Origin: Eubacterium sp.
GTDB lineage: Bacteria; Bacillota; Clostridia; Lachnospirales; Lachnospiraceae
Direction of reading: 5' to 3'
NCBI GenBank assembly: GCA_017433295.1
Contig: JAFRHL010000017.1
Location: 36,706-100,705, forward strand
DNA: 64,000 nt
The translations under genes were made by a program, and so were the position numbers. The number at the start of each line of letters is the position of its first letter. Within the stretch, counting starts at the first letter, position 1. Below are positions 36,637 through 45,921 of this stretch, one piece after another. The notes below the pieces were generated by a model. The model searched no databases and was not told the DNA's origin. It saw only the letters and a list, made by a program, of their open reading frames with translations.

Positions 36637-38394
36637 TTATTCCATCTGCTCTTTGATAAATGCTGCCACCCTGGAAGAAGCCTTTCCGTCTCTGATGTCA
36701 AAATTCTCACGGCAGAAGGCTTCTACCTTCTCCTGTTCATAGTCCTCCGAGCGGATTGCCTCAAGCAGCTCCTCCTGGGTCTGGACGATCCTGCCAGGCA
36801 CGAAATGCTCATAGCCTGAATAGAAATCTCTGGTGGCGATGTAATTCTCCAGATCGTAGGCATAAAAGAGCATGGGAATATTCAGAATCGAAGCTTCATA
36901 TATCACGGAGGAATAATCCGTGATGAGAAGATCCGTAATAAAGAGGAGGTCATTGATTTCCGACTTTCCCGAGAAATCAAAGATCCGGTCTCTGTTTCTC
37001 TCCTCTGTTTTATACTTAAGCTTTACAAAGGGATGGTGCTTTATGATAAGAACATACTCCCCGGAAAGACCATCCATCAGTCTGTCGGGGTCAAAACGGT
37101 TCTTCTCATAATAGGCAGTCTGCTTGCCGTCCCCCCGGAAGGTGGGAGCAAAAAGTATTACTTTTTTATCTTTAAGGGCAGGATACTCTGAAAACAGCCT
37201 GTCCCTTTTTTCCGCCCTCACCTGCTCATCAAAAAACATATCCGTTCTTGGAATTCCGCAGGGAATAACCTTTTTCTCGGCAATCCCGAAGCCCTCCGCA
37301 TAGTACTTGGCTACATTGACGGAAGAAACAAATGCATAGCTGTAATTCCGGTGGGTCACCGCCTTCTGGAGCGGCCCGCCCTTTTTTCCTGTTCTGGAAA
37401 AGCCAAAGGTTTTAAAAGCACCGCAGGCATGCCACAGCTGCATTACCTTTGTCTTACGGGAGATACCCATATTCTCAAGGAAAAGCACATAATCATCGAT
37501 CAGAATCACTTTAGCACCAGAGGCTTTCACCGCAAGATCCAGGATGGCCGGGAGGGACATGACACGGATCTCTTCCGGATGAAGCCAGAAACGAATCTTA
37601 AGGCTAGAGTCATCCTTCAGATAGTCATATACATATTCAAAATTTCCTGTGAGGTCCTTCCTCCTGCTTGACAAGAACAGAAGGCTTGTTTTTTTTCTGC
37701 GGAAAGCACTTAAAAGCTGATAGGTAAGCTGAAGAATATTGATCTTCATTCCCGCGACGCCCTTCCGGTTCCGTCCAAAGCCGAAATATCTCCAGCTCAC
37801 ATAGAAAATATAGCGCTTTAAAAAGCTGCCTCCCACATCTCCCTCCACATATTCTGTTCCCAGAAGGAGCATGGCCAATGTATCAAAACAAAACCATGGC
37901 AGGAGAATGACACCTATAAGGGCATTGACCAGATGGACCACAATGGCAACCAGAGAAGTCGCGATGTTCAGCTCCATTTTATATGATGAATCCACGCCTT
38001 CCGGAAAATGCAGCCGGTAATGATCTCCCATAAAGGTCAGGACATTCTTTCTGCCGGCTTCACAGGCTTCGGTTTCCAGAGGTACATGACGGTAAATGGC
38101 TCCGTCATATTCCACATCCAGCCAGAGCCTGCACTCATTCCACCTGGAGTCCCAGAATATATCCTCCATAAAATACTGAAAAGAGGAATAGGCCGCCGCA
38201 GTTTCATCTTTCTCATCGGTACCGAAGGTCAGAACATGCATAACCATCCGCCGGCTGTCTTCCCCGTTGTCAAGGACGAGTTCTATTCTTGGAGCACGTA
38301 TCCCGGACCGGTAATGATCACATACCACCTCTACAGAGAGATTTAACATATGATCAATTACAGAAATTTCTTTAATTACAGTCCTGATATCCAT
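36637..38394 (-). CDS. CDP-glycerol glycerophosphotransferase family protein (TagF-like)
   Basis: A 585-residue protein. The first 190 residues form a beta-rich domain and a hydrophobic pair of segments (VAIVVHLVNALIGVILLPWF). The C-terminal Glyphos_transf domain has LWHACGAFKTFGFSR, FAPTFRGDG and DYSSVIYEASI. Such enzymes polymerise or prime glycerol-phosphate on teichoic-acid-like or capsular polymers at the inner membrane face. No other teichoic-acid genes are adjacent, so the acceptor is unknown. The ATG at 38394 has AGAGG 9 bases upstream. Confidence 0.87.
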   Translation of the reverse strand: MDIRTVIKEISVIDHMLNLSVEVVCDHYRSGIRAPRIELVLDNGEDSRRMVMHVLTFGTDEKDETAAAYSSFQYFMEDIFWDSRWNECRLWLDVEYDGAIYRHVPLETEACEAGRKNVLTFMGDHYRLHFPEGVDSSYKMELNIATSLVAIVVHLVNALIGVILLPWFCFDTLAMLLLGTEYVEGDVGGSFLKRYIFYVSWRYFGFGRNRKGVAGMKINILQLTYQLLSAFRRKKTSLLFLSSRRKDLTGNFEYVYDYLKDDSSLKIRFWLHPEEIRVMSLPAILDLAVKASGAKVILIDDYVLFLENMGISRKTKVMQLWHACGAFKTFGFSRTGKKGGPLQKAVTHRNYSYAFVSSVNVAKYYAEGFGIAEKKVIPCGIPRTDMFFDEQVRAEKRDRLFSEYPALKDKKVILFAPTFRGDGKQTAYYEKNRFDPDRLMDGLSGEYVLIIKHHPFVKLKYKTEERNRDRIFDFSGKSEINDLLFITDLLITDYSSVIYEASILNIPMLFYAYDLENYIATRDFYSGYEHFVPGRIVQTQEELLEAIRSEDYEQEKVEAFCRENFDIRDGKASSRVAAFIKEQME

Positions 38395-38429
38395 CTTTAT
38401 CATCCTCTATACTAGGTTTTCTGCGCCAC

Positions 38430-38582
38430 GGGGGGTTAAAGTCTATCGCACGGCTTCGCTGCTAAAACAGCTCCCACCGTGCTAAGCGACATCTCGATTC
38501 CGCACGATCGTGCTTCATCTCGATATCGCTTGTCGTCGCTAATACATGGGCATCTGTGCCCGCCAGCGGCCAGATGTCCATG
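38430..38582. repeat. Palindrome-rich spacer
   Basis: Between GH32 and the tagF-like gene. It contains the perfect palindrome GCACGATCGTGC, two flanking copies of the word CATCTCGAT, and at 38545-38582 a stem CATGGGCATCTG/CAGATGTCCATG. No T-run follows on the minus strand. It reads as an intergenic dispersed repeat that may act as a transcript-end structure for the GH32 gene. Confidence 0.45.
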
Positions 38583-38596
38583 CATTGCGACTGGAC

Positions 38597-40207
38597 TTAT
38601 ACTATAATATCATACTTTTCAGCCTCAATGAGAACCGCGGAACCTCCCTGGCTGAAAAATTCCACCCCGATATCCTCGGGATCAGGATAGACATTTGATG
38701 TCATGGTGAAACGTCCGTCATTAATAAAAACTTCCACGGAACACACATCCAGGAATACACGGAAACGAATCGTTTCTTCCTGGTCTATGGCACAATAACG
38801 GCACCCTTCCCCTTCTTTATCCAATGTCACACCGGAATTGGTGCGGTCAAAGACAACCACCTTCTTTTCCGCATCATAATACAGCAGGGTTTCATGTTTG
38901 CTTCCCTTAAAAAGCTTCAGCCCTGTTTTCAAAGCATCACCCGGATCAAAGGCGGCGTATAGTTCAATGGTCTTTCCGCAGATTCCATCTATGGAAATCG
39001 AAGTATCCCTGATGTCTTTTCTTTCGGTTCTTACCGGATTCTTCTGATATGAAACGATCTCTCTGACAGGGGACTGATAGAGATGGCCTTTTTTATATTC
39101 CAGTTCTCTGGGCAGAGTGTAGGTTCCCACCCAGTTATCCACCTGGGTCGGATAAATACGGTCCCACATTTCCTTCCAGGCAATCATGATATGCCTGCCG
39201 TCAGGCATGGTTACTGCCTGGGAGGCGTAAATGTCAAATCCGCTGTCCAGGTCCTCAATGCCGGAAATATCGAAATGTCCGGTTTCAAAATTGAGATGCC
39301 CTGTTAAATATACAACCGAATGAATATTCTGGTAACGGTATCCCATCTGGGGAAGATTCTGGGGACTTGCCAGGATAATGTCCATTCCATTGCTTTCAAA
39401 GTAATCGGGACATTCATATACTCCATCCAGCGTAAAATACTCCTCGCTCAGATCATCCTGCTTCTCCAGGAGCTTGCCGCAATATTCCCAGTGTTTTAAA
39501 TCCTCGGACTTAAAGAGGATCAGGTTACCATTGCCCAGAGCCATCCTGTCATCTCCTCCCAGGACCTTGATCTGGGAAGGATAATGGCCTCCCATGGAAG
39601 GATTGGCGTCATAGTCTCTCTCTTCGATTTCCTTTACTTCATCCGGCATGGAATTGGAGGGATTTATGCCTCCTTCTTCATTCTTCAGTCTTTCCGCCCT
39701 GAGCGCAAACAGAACGGGGTCGATGATCCTGGTACCTGCCAGACAGTAATAGTAACCATCTTTTCTAAAGATCTTGGGATCCCTGAAATCCCTGGGAGAA
39801 ACCTCTTTATTAAGCATATCTGCCGTCAGGACAGGATTATCCTCAAGCTTGGTAAAATGAATCCCGTCATCCGACCAGGCCAGGCACTGCCTTTGAAGCT
39901 CAGGCTGGGCAGCGGTATACATAAGCCATAATTTGCCGTCCAGCTCCACAGCATTGCCCGAACAGCATCCGCAGATCACTTCATAATTCTGGTCCGGTAT
40001 CAGGGCAACGGGATGGGACTCCCATTTAATAAAATCCTTCGTTGAAAAATGTCCCCAGTGCATAGGACCCCATTCTGCCTTATGGGGATAATGCTGGAAG
40101 AAAAGATGCACTCTTCCCTTATAATAAATCATACCATTGGGATCGTTGGACCAGGCTTCGGGAACACTGGCATGATAGGCAGGTCTGTACCTGTTGTTTA
40201 CTTTCAT
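38597..40207 (-). CDS. Glycoside hydrolase family 32 protein (sucrose/fructan hydrolase)
   Basis: A 536-residue beta-fructosidase-type enzyme. The nucleophile is Asp22 in WSNDPNGMIY, the transition-state RDP motif is in RDFRDPKIF, and the acid/base Glu is in YECPDYF. A C-terminal beta-sandwich of about 150 residues follows the five-bladed propeller. There is no signal peptide, so it acts inside the cell on sucrose, sucrose-6-phosphate or short fructans; the substrate cannot be decided. The start has GGAGG 8 bases before it. No sugar transporter or regulator is adjacent. Confidence 0.92.
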   Translation of the reverse strand: MKVNNRYRPAYHASVPEAWSNDPNGMIYYKGRVHLFFQHYPHKAEWGPMHWGHFSTKDFIKWESHPVALIPDQNYEVICGCCSGNAVELDGKLWLMYTAAQPELQRQCLAWSDDGIHFTKLEDNPVLTADMLNKEVSPRDFRDPKIFRKDGYYYCLAGTRIIDPVLFALRAERLKNEEGGINPSNSMPDEVKEIEERDYDANPSMGGHYPSQIKVLGGDDRMALGNGNLILFKSEDLKHWEYCGKLLEKQDDLSEEYFTLDGVYECPDYFESNGMDIILASPQNLPQMGYRYQNIHSVVYLTGHLNFETGHFDISGIEDLDSGFDIYASQAVTMPDGRHIMIAWKEMWDRIYPTQVDNWVGTYTLPRELEYKKGHLYQSPVREIVSYQKNPVRTERKDIRDTSISIDGICGKTIELYAAFDPGDALKTGLKLFKGSKHETLLYYDAEKKVVVFDRTNSGVTLDKEGEGCRYCAIDQEETIRFRVFLDVCSVEVFINDGRFTMTSNVYPDPEDIGVEFFSQGGSAVLIEAEKYDIIV

Positions 40208-40265
40208 AGATGTAATACCTCCAAATTATAGTTAGTATTATGATCCGCACCGCCGGACTGTTGTC

Positions 40266-41123
40266 CTATTCCTGCTTGCCGGAAAGAAACAGCACACCAA
40301 GGGTTCCGGGGCCGCAATGGCTGGAGATGACCCCTCCTGCCCGGAGTTCAAGTATCTCATCAAACACGGCAAGGTCTTCAAGGTATTCCCTGACATCCGA
40401 TAAAATGTCCTCACTGCATCCGGAATGAACCATCATAACTCTGTCCTTTCGGGCTTCCCTGAGATCCCCTTCCAGATCCTTGATGTACTTCGGGATCACT
40501 TTATCCATCTTGCCTCTGTATTTCTTCCCCACATGCATGGCGCCATCCGCTACAATGATCTCGGGATGAAGCTTCAATGCAGAACCGGCCAGGGCTGCAA
40601 CCGAGCCGCATCTCCCGCCCCTGCGGAGGTAGGTCATGGTATCGACCACAAAACTGGTCCTTACCATCTTTTTAAGCTGCTCTATACTTCCGACAATCTC
40701 TGAGACCGGCTTCCCCTCGCGGGCCATGATGGAAGCCTCTATTGCCAGCAGCCCTATGCCGCCGGACAGGTTCTTTGAGTTAATCACGGTTACCCGGTCC
40801 TCCGCATCCAGTTCATCCGCTGCCAGCCTCATAATATTGCCCGAGGTGGACATGGACTCCGAGATACAAAAGCAGATCAGCTCGTCCCCCTGATCAATAT
40901 AGGGTTTCATGATCTTTACCGCGCTGTCTATGGATGGAGCCGATGTCTTGGGGGTATCATCATGGATATCCGACCACTTGTATATCTCATCGGGTGTGAT
41001 CCCTGTGCCATCTTCAAACTCTTCTTCCCCGAGGAGAATATGTAAAGGTAAAATCGTAATCCCATACCTTTCAATTAACTCCCGGGATAAATCACATGTA
41101 CTATCTGAAATAATTCTTATCAT
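40266..41123 (-). CDS. DegV family fatty-acid-binding protein
   Basis: A 285-residue protein of the DegV (FakB-like) family. It starts MIRIISDSTCDLSRE, with ITILPLHILLGEEEF and the TSAPS region contacting the fatty-acid carboxylate, and ends with SSHCGPGTLGVLFL. These proteins bind fatty acids for phosphorylation by FakA; the fatty acid preferred is unknown, and fakA is not in the window. The ATG at 41123 has AGGCAGGAT upstream; a longer reading to 41177 has no ribosome site. Confidence 0.93.
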   Translation of the reverse strand: MIRIISDSTCDLSRELIERYGITILPLHILLGEEEFEDGTGITPDEIYKWSDIHDDTPKTSAPSIDSAVKIMKPYIDQGDELICFCISESMSTSGNIMRLAADELDAEDRVTVINSKNLSGGIGLLAIEASIMAREGKPVSEIVGSIEQLKKMVRTSFVVDTMTYLRRGGRCGSVAALAGSALKLHPEIIVADGAMHVGKKYRGKMDKVIPKYIKDLEGDLREARKDRVMMVHSGCSEDILSDVREYLEDLAVFDEILELRAGGVISSHCGPGTLGVLFLSGKQE

Positions 41124-41225
41124 TATCCTGCCTGCCTTTATAATACTTTCTGACAACCATTCTGCTCCTACGAGCATTGCCGGCTATTATTCTACTTGAA
41201 AACCCGGCAAATGTAAAGACCGGTT

Positions 41226-41298
41226 TAAGAAAAGATGCTGCCCCGAAGGACAGCACCTCTTTAATAACATTTGTGAAGGTCAAAAACAACCTGACCTT
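41226..41298 (-). terminator. Terminator of ppdK
   Basis: On the minus strand a stem GTGCTGTCC-TTCG-GGGCAGCAT (41234-41258) is followed by TTTTCTT. A second short stem, AAGGTCA/TGACCTT (41276-41298), lies between it and the ppdK stop. Together they should end ppdK transcription before degV. Confidence 0.7.
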
Positions 41299-41315
41299 TA
41301 CTGTTTTTTAATGAA

Positions 41316-43943
41316 TTATTTCTCGGCGATGGCTGCCTGTGCTGCTGCCAGACGTGCGATCGGTACACGGAACGGTGAGCAGGATACATAGTCAAGGCCG
41401 ATCTTATGGCAGAACTCTACGGAAGAAGGATCTCCGCCGTGCTCGCCGCAGATACCGCAATGAAGCTCCGGACGAACCTTCTTGCCCTTCTCAACTGCCA
41501 TCTCCATAAGCATACCTACACCATTCTGGTCAAGTTTGGCAAATGGATCGTTCTCAAAGATCTTGGCATCGTAATATGCCTCAAGGAACTTGCCGGCATC
41601 ATCACGGGAGAAGCCGAAGGTCATCTGAGTTAAGTCGTTGGTACCGAAGCAGAAGAATTCAGCTTCCTCGGCAATCTGGTCAGCCAGTAAAGCAGCTCTC
41701 GGGATCTCGATCATGGTTCCGACTTCATACTTGAGGTCAGCGCCTGCAGCGGCGATCTCGGCATCAGCTGTCTCAACAACGGTCTTCTTAACATACTTAA
41801 GCTCTGTCTTGTCTCCGATCAGCGGGATCATGATCTCAGGAACAAGCTTCCAGTCCGGATGAGCCTTCTGAACCTTGATGGCAGCGCGGATGATGGCCTT
41901 GGTCTGCATCTCGGCGATCTCGGGATAGGTAACTGCCAGACGGCATCCACGATGACCCATCATGGGGTTGAACTCCTTCAGGCTCTCAATGATCGCCTTG
42001 ATGGTCTCAACGGATTTACCCTGGGCCTGGGCAAGCTTCTTAATATCTTCCTCTTCCTGGGGAACGAACTCATGCAGCGGCGGATCGAGGAAACGGATGG
42101 TTACGGGATCCCCTTCCATAGCCTCAAATAACTGCTCGAAGTCACCCTGCTGATAGGGAAGAATCTTAGCCATGGCAGCTTCTCTCTCTTCCAGTGTCTC
42201 GGAACAGATCATCTCACGGAATGCATCGATACGTCCCTCGCCGAAGAACATATGCTCTGTACGGCAAAGACCGATACCCTGAGCGCCGAGCTCACGGGCC
42301 TTCTTAGCGTCAGCCGGTGTATCAGCATTGGTACGTACTTTCAGTTTTCTGTATTCATCAGCCCAGTCCATGATGCGGCCGAACTCTCCGGCGATCTGAG
42401 CATCAACGGTGGGGATAGCTCCGTCATAAATGCAGCCTGTGGAACCATCGAAGGAGATCACATCGCCTTCATGGTACTCTTTGCCGTTTAAGGTGAACTT
42501 CTTGTTCTCCTCGTCCATGTTGATATCACCACAGCCGGATACACAGCAGGCACCCATACCACGGGCAACTACAGCAGCGTGGGATGTCATACCGCCGCGG
42601 ACTGTCAGGATACCCTGGGAAGCCTTCATACCCTCGATATCTTCCGGGGATGTCTCAAGACGTACCAGAACAACCTTTTCTCCTCTGGCAGCCCATTCCT
42701 TGGCATCGTCAGCAGTGAAGACGATCTTACCGCAGGCAGCTCCGGGAGCAGCGCCAAGAGCCTTGGCGATGGGCTGTGCAGCCTTAAGGGCAGCTGTATC
42801 AAATGTAGGATGAAGCAGGGAATCCAGGTTACGTGGATCGATCATGGCAACTGCTTCTTCCGGTGTTCTCATACCTTCGTCAACCAGGTCACATGCGATC
42901 TTAAGAGCGGCCTGGGCAGTTCTCTTACCATTACGGGTCTGCAGCATGTAAAGCTTACCATGCTCTACGGTAAACTCCATATCCTGCATATCGCGGTAAT
43001 GCTTCTCAAGGGTAGCACATACATCTTTAAACTGTGCAAATGCTTCCGGGAACTTCTCTTCCATCTCTGTGATGTGCATAGGAGTACGAACGCCGGCAAC
43101 AACGTCCTCGCCCTGTGCATTTGTCAGGAACTCACCGAATAAGCCTGTAGCGCCGGTAGCGGGGTCACGGGTAAAGGCAACGCCGGTACCGCAGTCATCA
43201 CCCATGTTACCGAATGCCATGGACTGTACGTTAACAGCAGTACCCCAGGAGTACGGGATATCATTGTCACGACGGTATACATTGGCACGGGGGTTGTCCC
43301 AGGAACGGAAAACAGCCTTGATGGCTCCCATCAGCTGCTCCTTGGGATCTGTCGGGAAATCTTCCCCGAGTTTTGCCTTGTATTCTGCCTTGAACTGGTT
43401 GGCCAGTTCCTTAAGGTCGTCCGCTGTAAGCTCAACGTCCTGCTTAACACCGCGGTCTTCTTTCATCTTGTCGATGAGGACCTCAAAATACTTCTTGCCG
43501 ACTTCCATAACAACGTCGGAGTACATCTGGATAAATCTTCTGTAGCAGTCCCATGCCCAGCGGGGATTGCCTGACTGAGCAGCGATGGCTTCTACAACGT
43601 CCTCGTTAAGACCAAGATTCAGGATGGTGTCCATCATACCGGGCATGGAAGCTCTTGCGCCGGAACGAACGGAAACCAGAAGAGGGTTCTGTTTGTCACC
43701 GAACTTCTTGCCGGTGATCTCTTCCATCTTTACGATATATTCATTGATCTGACCCTGGATCTCATCATTGATCTCTCTGCCGTCTTCATAGTACTGTGTA
43801 CAGGCCTCTGTGGTGATGGTGAAGCCCTGGGGTACCGGAAGTCCGATATTGGTCATCTCAGCCAGATTCGCTCCCTTTCCACCGAGAAGGTTTCTCATGT
43901 CAGCATTTCCCTCAGTGAAAAGGTATACCCATTTTCTTGCCAT
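41316..43943 (-). CDS. ppdK: Pyruvate, phosphate dikinase
   Basis: Interconverts pyruvate, ATP and phosphate with PEP, AMP and pyrophosphate. In clostridia it works in glycolysis and gluconeogenesis. The N-terminal ATP-grasp domain has GGKGANLAEM. The swivelling domain has the phosphohistidine in GGMTSHAAVVARGMG, and the C-terminal barrel has catalytic Cys in CGICGEHGGDP and ends FRVPIARLAAAQA. The length, 875 residues, is standard. The start has GGAGG 7 bases upstream. It is monocistronic. An extended -10 (TGTTATGAT) stands in the upstream spacer. Confidence 0.98.
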   Translation of the reverse strand: MARKWVYLFTEGNADMRNLLGGKGANLAEMTNIGLPVPQGFTITTEACTQYYEDGREINDEIQGQINEYIVKMEEITGKKFGDKQNPLLVSVRSGARASMPGMMDTILNLGLNEDVVEAIAAQSGNPRWAWDCYRRFIQMYSDVVMEVGKKYFEVLIDKMKEDRGVKQDVELTADDLKELANQFKAEYKAKLGEDFPTDPKEQLMGAIKAVFRSWDNPRANVYRRDNDIPYSWGTAVNVQSMAFGNMGDDCGTGVAFTRDPATGATGLFGEFLTNAQGEDVVAGVRTPMHITEMEEKFPEAFAQFKDVCATLEKHYRDMQDMEFTVEHGKLYMLQTRNGKRTAQAALKIACDLVDEGMRTPEEAVAMIDPRNLDSLLHPTFDTAALKAAQPIAKALGAAPGAACGKIVFTADDAKEWAARGEKVVLVRLETSPEDIEGMKASQGILTVRGGMTSHAAVVARGMGACCVSGCGDINMDEENKKFTLNGKEYHEGDVISFDGSTGCIYDGAIPTVDAQIAGEFGRIMDWADEYRKLKVRTNADTPADAKKARELGAQGIGLCRTEHMFFGEGRIDAFREMICSETLEEREAAMAKILPYQQGDFEQLFEAMEGDPVTIRFLDPPLHEFVPQEEEDIKKLAQAQGKSVETIKAIIESLKEFNPMMGHRGCRLAVTYPEIAEMQTKAIIRAAIKVQKAHPDWKLVPEIMIPLIGDKTELKYVKKTVVETADAEIAAAGADLKYEVGTMIEIPRAALLADQIAEEAEFFCFGTNDLTQMTFGFSRDDAGKFLEAYYDAKIFENDPFAKLDQNGVGMLMEMAVEKGKKVRPELHCGICGEHGGDPSSVEFCHKIGLDYVSCSPFRVPIARLAAAQAAIAEK

Positions 43944-44174
43944 TGGTGTTCCTCCTTTGATTAAAAGTTGTTTATATATTTACCGTGCGTTGTCGTATCC
44001 TCAAAAAAAGCATACGAAACCCACATATCGAAATTATCATAACATAAAATATACTGAAATGCTATCAATTTATGAAAGAAAAATCAATGAAAAATCGATT
44101 GGTCTTTTTATCAGAAATGCTCCGGGGAATCATGTGCGAACCCCGCCGGGGCTTCTCCATAAACTATATCAGGA

Positions 44175-45497
44175 TTACCCGGCGTCCGGACCTTCTGAGG
44201 AGTCATTATCAAAATCATGGATATATTTCACATGATATTTGGACTGCATGATGACCTGATCGCTGTAAAGCCCCCTGTAACCCGAAAAGAGGTAACTGAT
44301 GGAAATAGCCAGCAACAGGTATTTCACCCCTGCAAAGCCAAAAAGCTCAAAGCCGATGAGCATGGAGGTAACCGGACAGTTGGTCACTCCGCAGAAAACA
44401 GCGATCATGCCTGCCGCAGCACATAGGGAGGGGGAAATGCCCATCAGATGTCCGAATACGCAGCCAAAGGTGGCGCCGGTGCAAAATGCCGGAACGATCT
44501 CGCCGCCCTTATAACCGGCGCCCAGTGTCAGGGCCGTAAACAACACCTTTAAGAGGAAGGAGAAGGCCGGGACGTCCCCCTCGATGGCCATCTCAATCAG
44601 CCCGGTTCCCGCCCCGTTATAATAGTTGTTCCCCACCAGCAGGGTCAGGCCTATGATCATCAGACCTCCGGCCACCGCTTTGAGATAAGGATTTTTAAGA
44701 AGCAGGGCATACAGAGAACCCACTGTACGCAGGGCGCGGCAGAAGAAAATGCTCACCCAGGCACACAAAAGACCCAGCAAAAGGATCTTCAGCAAGGTCA
44801 GGGGAGCAACAGGGGGAATATTCCTCACAACAAAGGCCTCCGGGTTGATTCCCATATTTACCGCAAACTGGTTGGCCACAATGGACGCAAACACACAGGG
44901 AACCAGAGCGGAATACTGCATGATGCCGATATTTACCATTTCCATGGGAAATACAGCCGCCGCCAGAGGCGTACCGAACACAGCGGAAAAGGCTGCGCTC
45001 ATGCCGCTCATCACCAGTATTTTTCTGTTATATTTCTTTTGTCTGAAAAGCCGCCCGATGCTGTTTCCCAGGCTTCCTCCCATCTGCAGGGCCGCCCCCT
45101 CACGCCCGGCGGAACCGCCAAACAGGTGAGTGATCAGGGTGGCGGCAAAGATGAGCGGAGCCATCAGAGCCGGAACATTACAATAATTCTCCTGGACGGC
45201 ATGAAGAAGAACATTGGTCCCCTTATCACTGACCGCCCCGCAGGCCCGGTACAGGGCAACGATGATAAGGCCTCCCACCGGCAGCAGATATAGCAGCCAG
45301 GGGTTAGCCTGCCTGTAGGCTGTCACCGTCTGAAGGCACCAGGCAAAGACACTGCTGAAGGCACCCACCGCAAGACCTATGATCACGGAAAGCACCATCC
45401 ACCTAAGACCCACCCTGGCGTGTGCAAATGTTAACTTTATATCTGGTAAAGTCGCAAATTCCTGCTCTTGATACCACTTTTTTAATTTTTCTTTCAT
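44175..45497 (-). CDS. ClC family chloride/fluoride transporter
   Basis: About 440 residues with around ten membrane helices and the ClC fold. GSAGREGAALQMGGSLG holds the gating glutamate and anion-binding loop. GYKGGEIVPAFCTGATFG matches the later selectivity segment and is closer to fluoride-type (CLC-F) than to classical GKEGP chloride exchangers. There are no CBS domains. Candidate starts are TTG 45506, ATG 45503 and ATG 45497; the last is used. A switch-like leader precedes it. Fluoride export is an inference; no fluoride riboswitch consensus is seen. Confidence 0.85.
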   Translation of the reverse strand: MKEKLKKWYQEQEFATLPDIKLTFAHARVGLRWMVLSVIIGLAVGAFSSVFAWCLQTVTAYRQANPWLLYLLPVGGLIIVALYRACGAVSDKGTNVLLHAVQENYCNVPALMAPLIFAATLITHLFGGSAGREGAALQMGGSLGNSIGRLFRQKKYNRKILVMSGMSAAFSAVFGTPLAAAVFPMEMVNIGIMQYSALVPCVFASIVANQFAVNMGINPEAFVVRNIPPVAPLTLLKILLLGLLCAWVSIFFCRALRTVGSLYALLLKNPYLKAVAGGLMIIGLTLLVGNNYYNGAGTGLIEMAIEGDVPAFSFLLKVLFTALTLGAGYKGGEIVPAFCTGATFGCVFGHLMGISPSLCAAAGMIAVFCGVTNCPVTSMLIGFELFGFAGVKYLLLAISISYLFSGYRGLYSDQVIMQSKYHVKYIHDFDNDSSEGPDAG

Positions 45498-45516
45498 AAT
45501 CATCAATCCATAATTA

Positions 45517-45594
45517 TCCCCTGATTACATAGGGGGCATCTTCATTAAATCCTCCACAAATTTCTCGCAGTTTAAGGACTGCGGAAATTGCCCC
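45517..45594 (-). promoter_or_regulatory. Switch-like structured leader of the ClC gene
   Basis: On the minus strand GGGGCA (45589-45594) can pair with TGCCCC (45532-45537). This encloses a hairpin (45578-45590 with 45557-45571: GCAGT-CCTTAA-ACTGC plus flanking pairs). The same CCCCT can instead pair with AGGGG next to the start, forming CCCCT-ATGTAATC-AGGGG. The two pairings exclude each other and would expose or hide the ribosome site. The structure is predicted by eye only. Confidence 0.45.
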
Positions 45595-45769
45595 TTGTTA
45601 ATAGTATGAATCTTTGCAATTGTTAAAATAACATATTTTCATTCAGAGTTCAATATTCAGGGATAATATAAATTGTTATTTAAATACTATTTGGACAGGA
45701 AAACATCGATAAAAGTCCTGATTATATGGCAGACTGTACATCCATTCTATATAATAAAGCATCTGAAGA

Positions 45770-45798
45770 TTGACATGAAAAGTGGGGTATGATACAAT
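45770..45798 (+). promoter_or_regulatory. Promoter of the acyltransferase gene
   Basis: Perfect TTGACA (45770-45775), 17-base spacer and TACAAT (45793-45798) on the plus strand. The start codon is about 120 bases downstream, which leaves an untranslated leader without obvious structure. Confidence 0.75.
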
Positions 45799-45921
45799 CA
45801 GTGGACCTGATTTCATTTTTTAAAGCTGTATCTTTCCATATCTTAGAGTATCATCTTGGACAGCCCTATGTTCTCAGTAAAGTCCAGTTTAGTGTATATG
45901 GAATTTGAAGGGAGTTCATCG

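Noticed and set aside
45504-45700. Fluoride riboswitch before the ClC gene
   Set aside because: The conserved fluoride-riboswitch words were looked for and not found; another structure was found instead.
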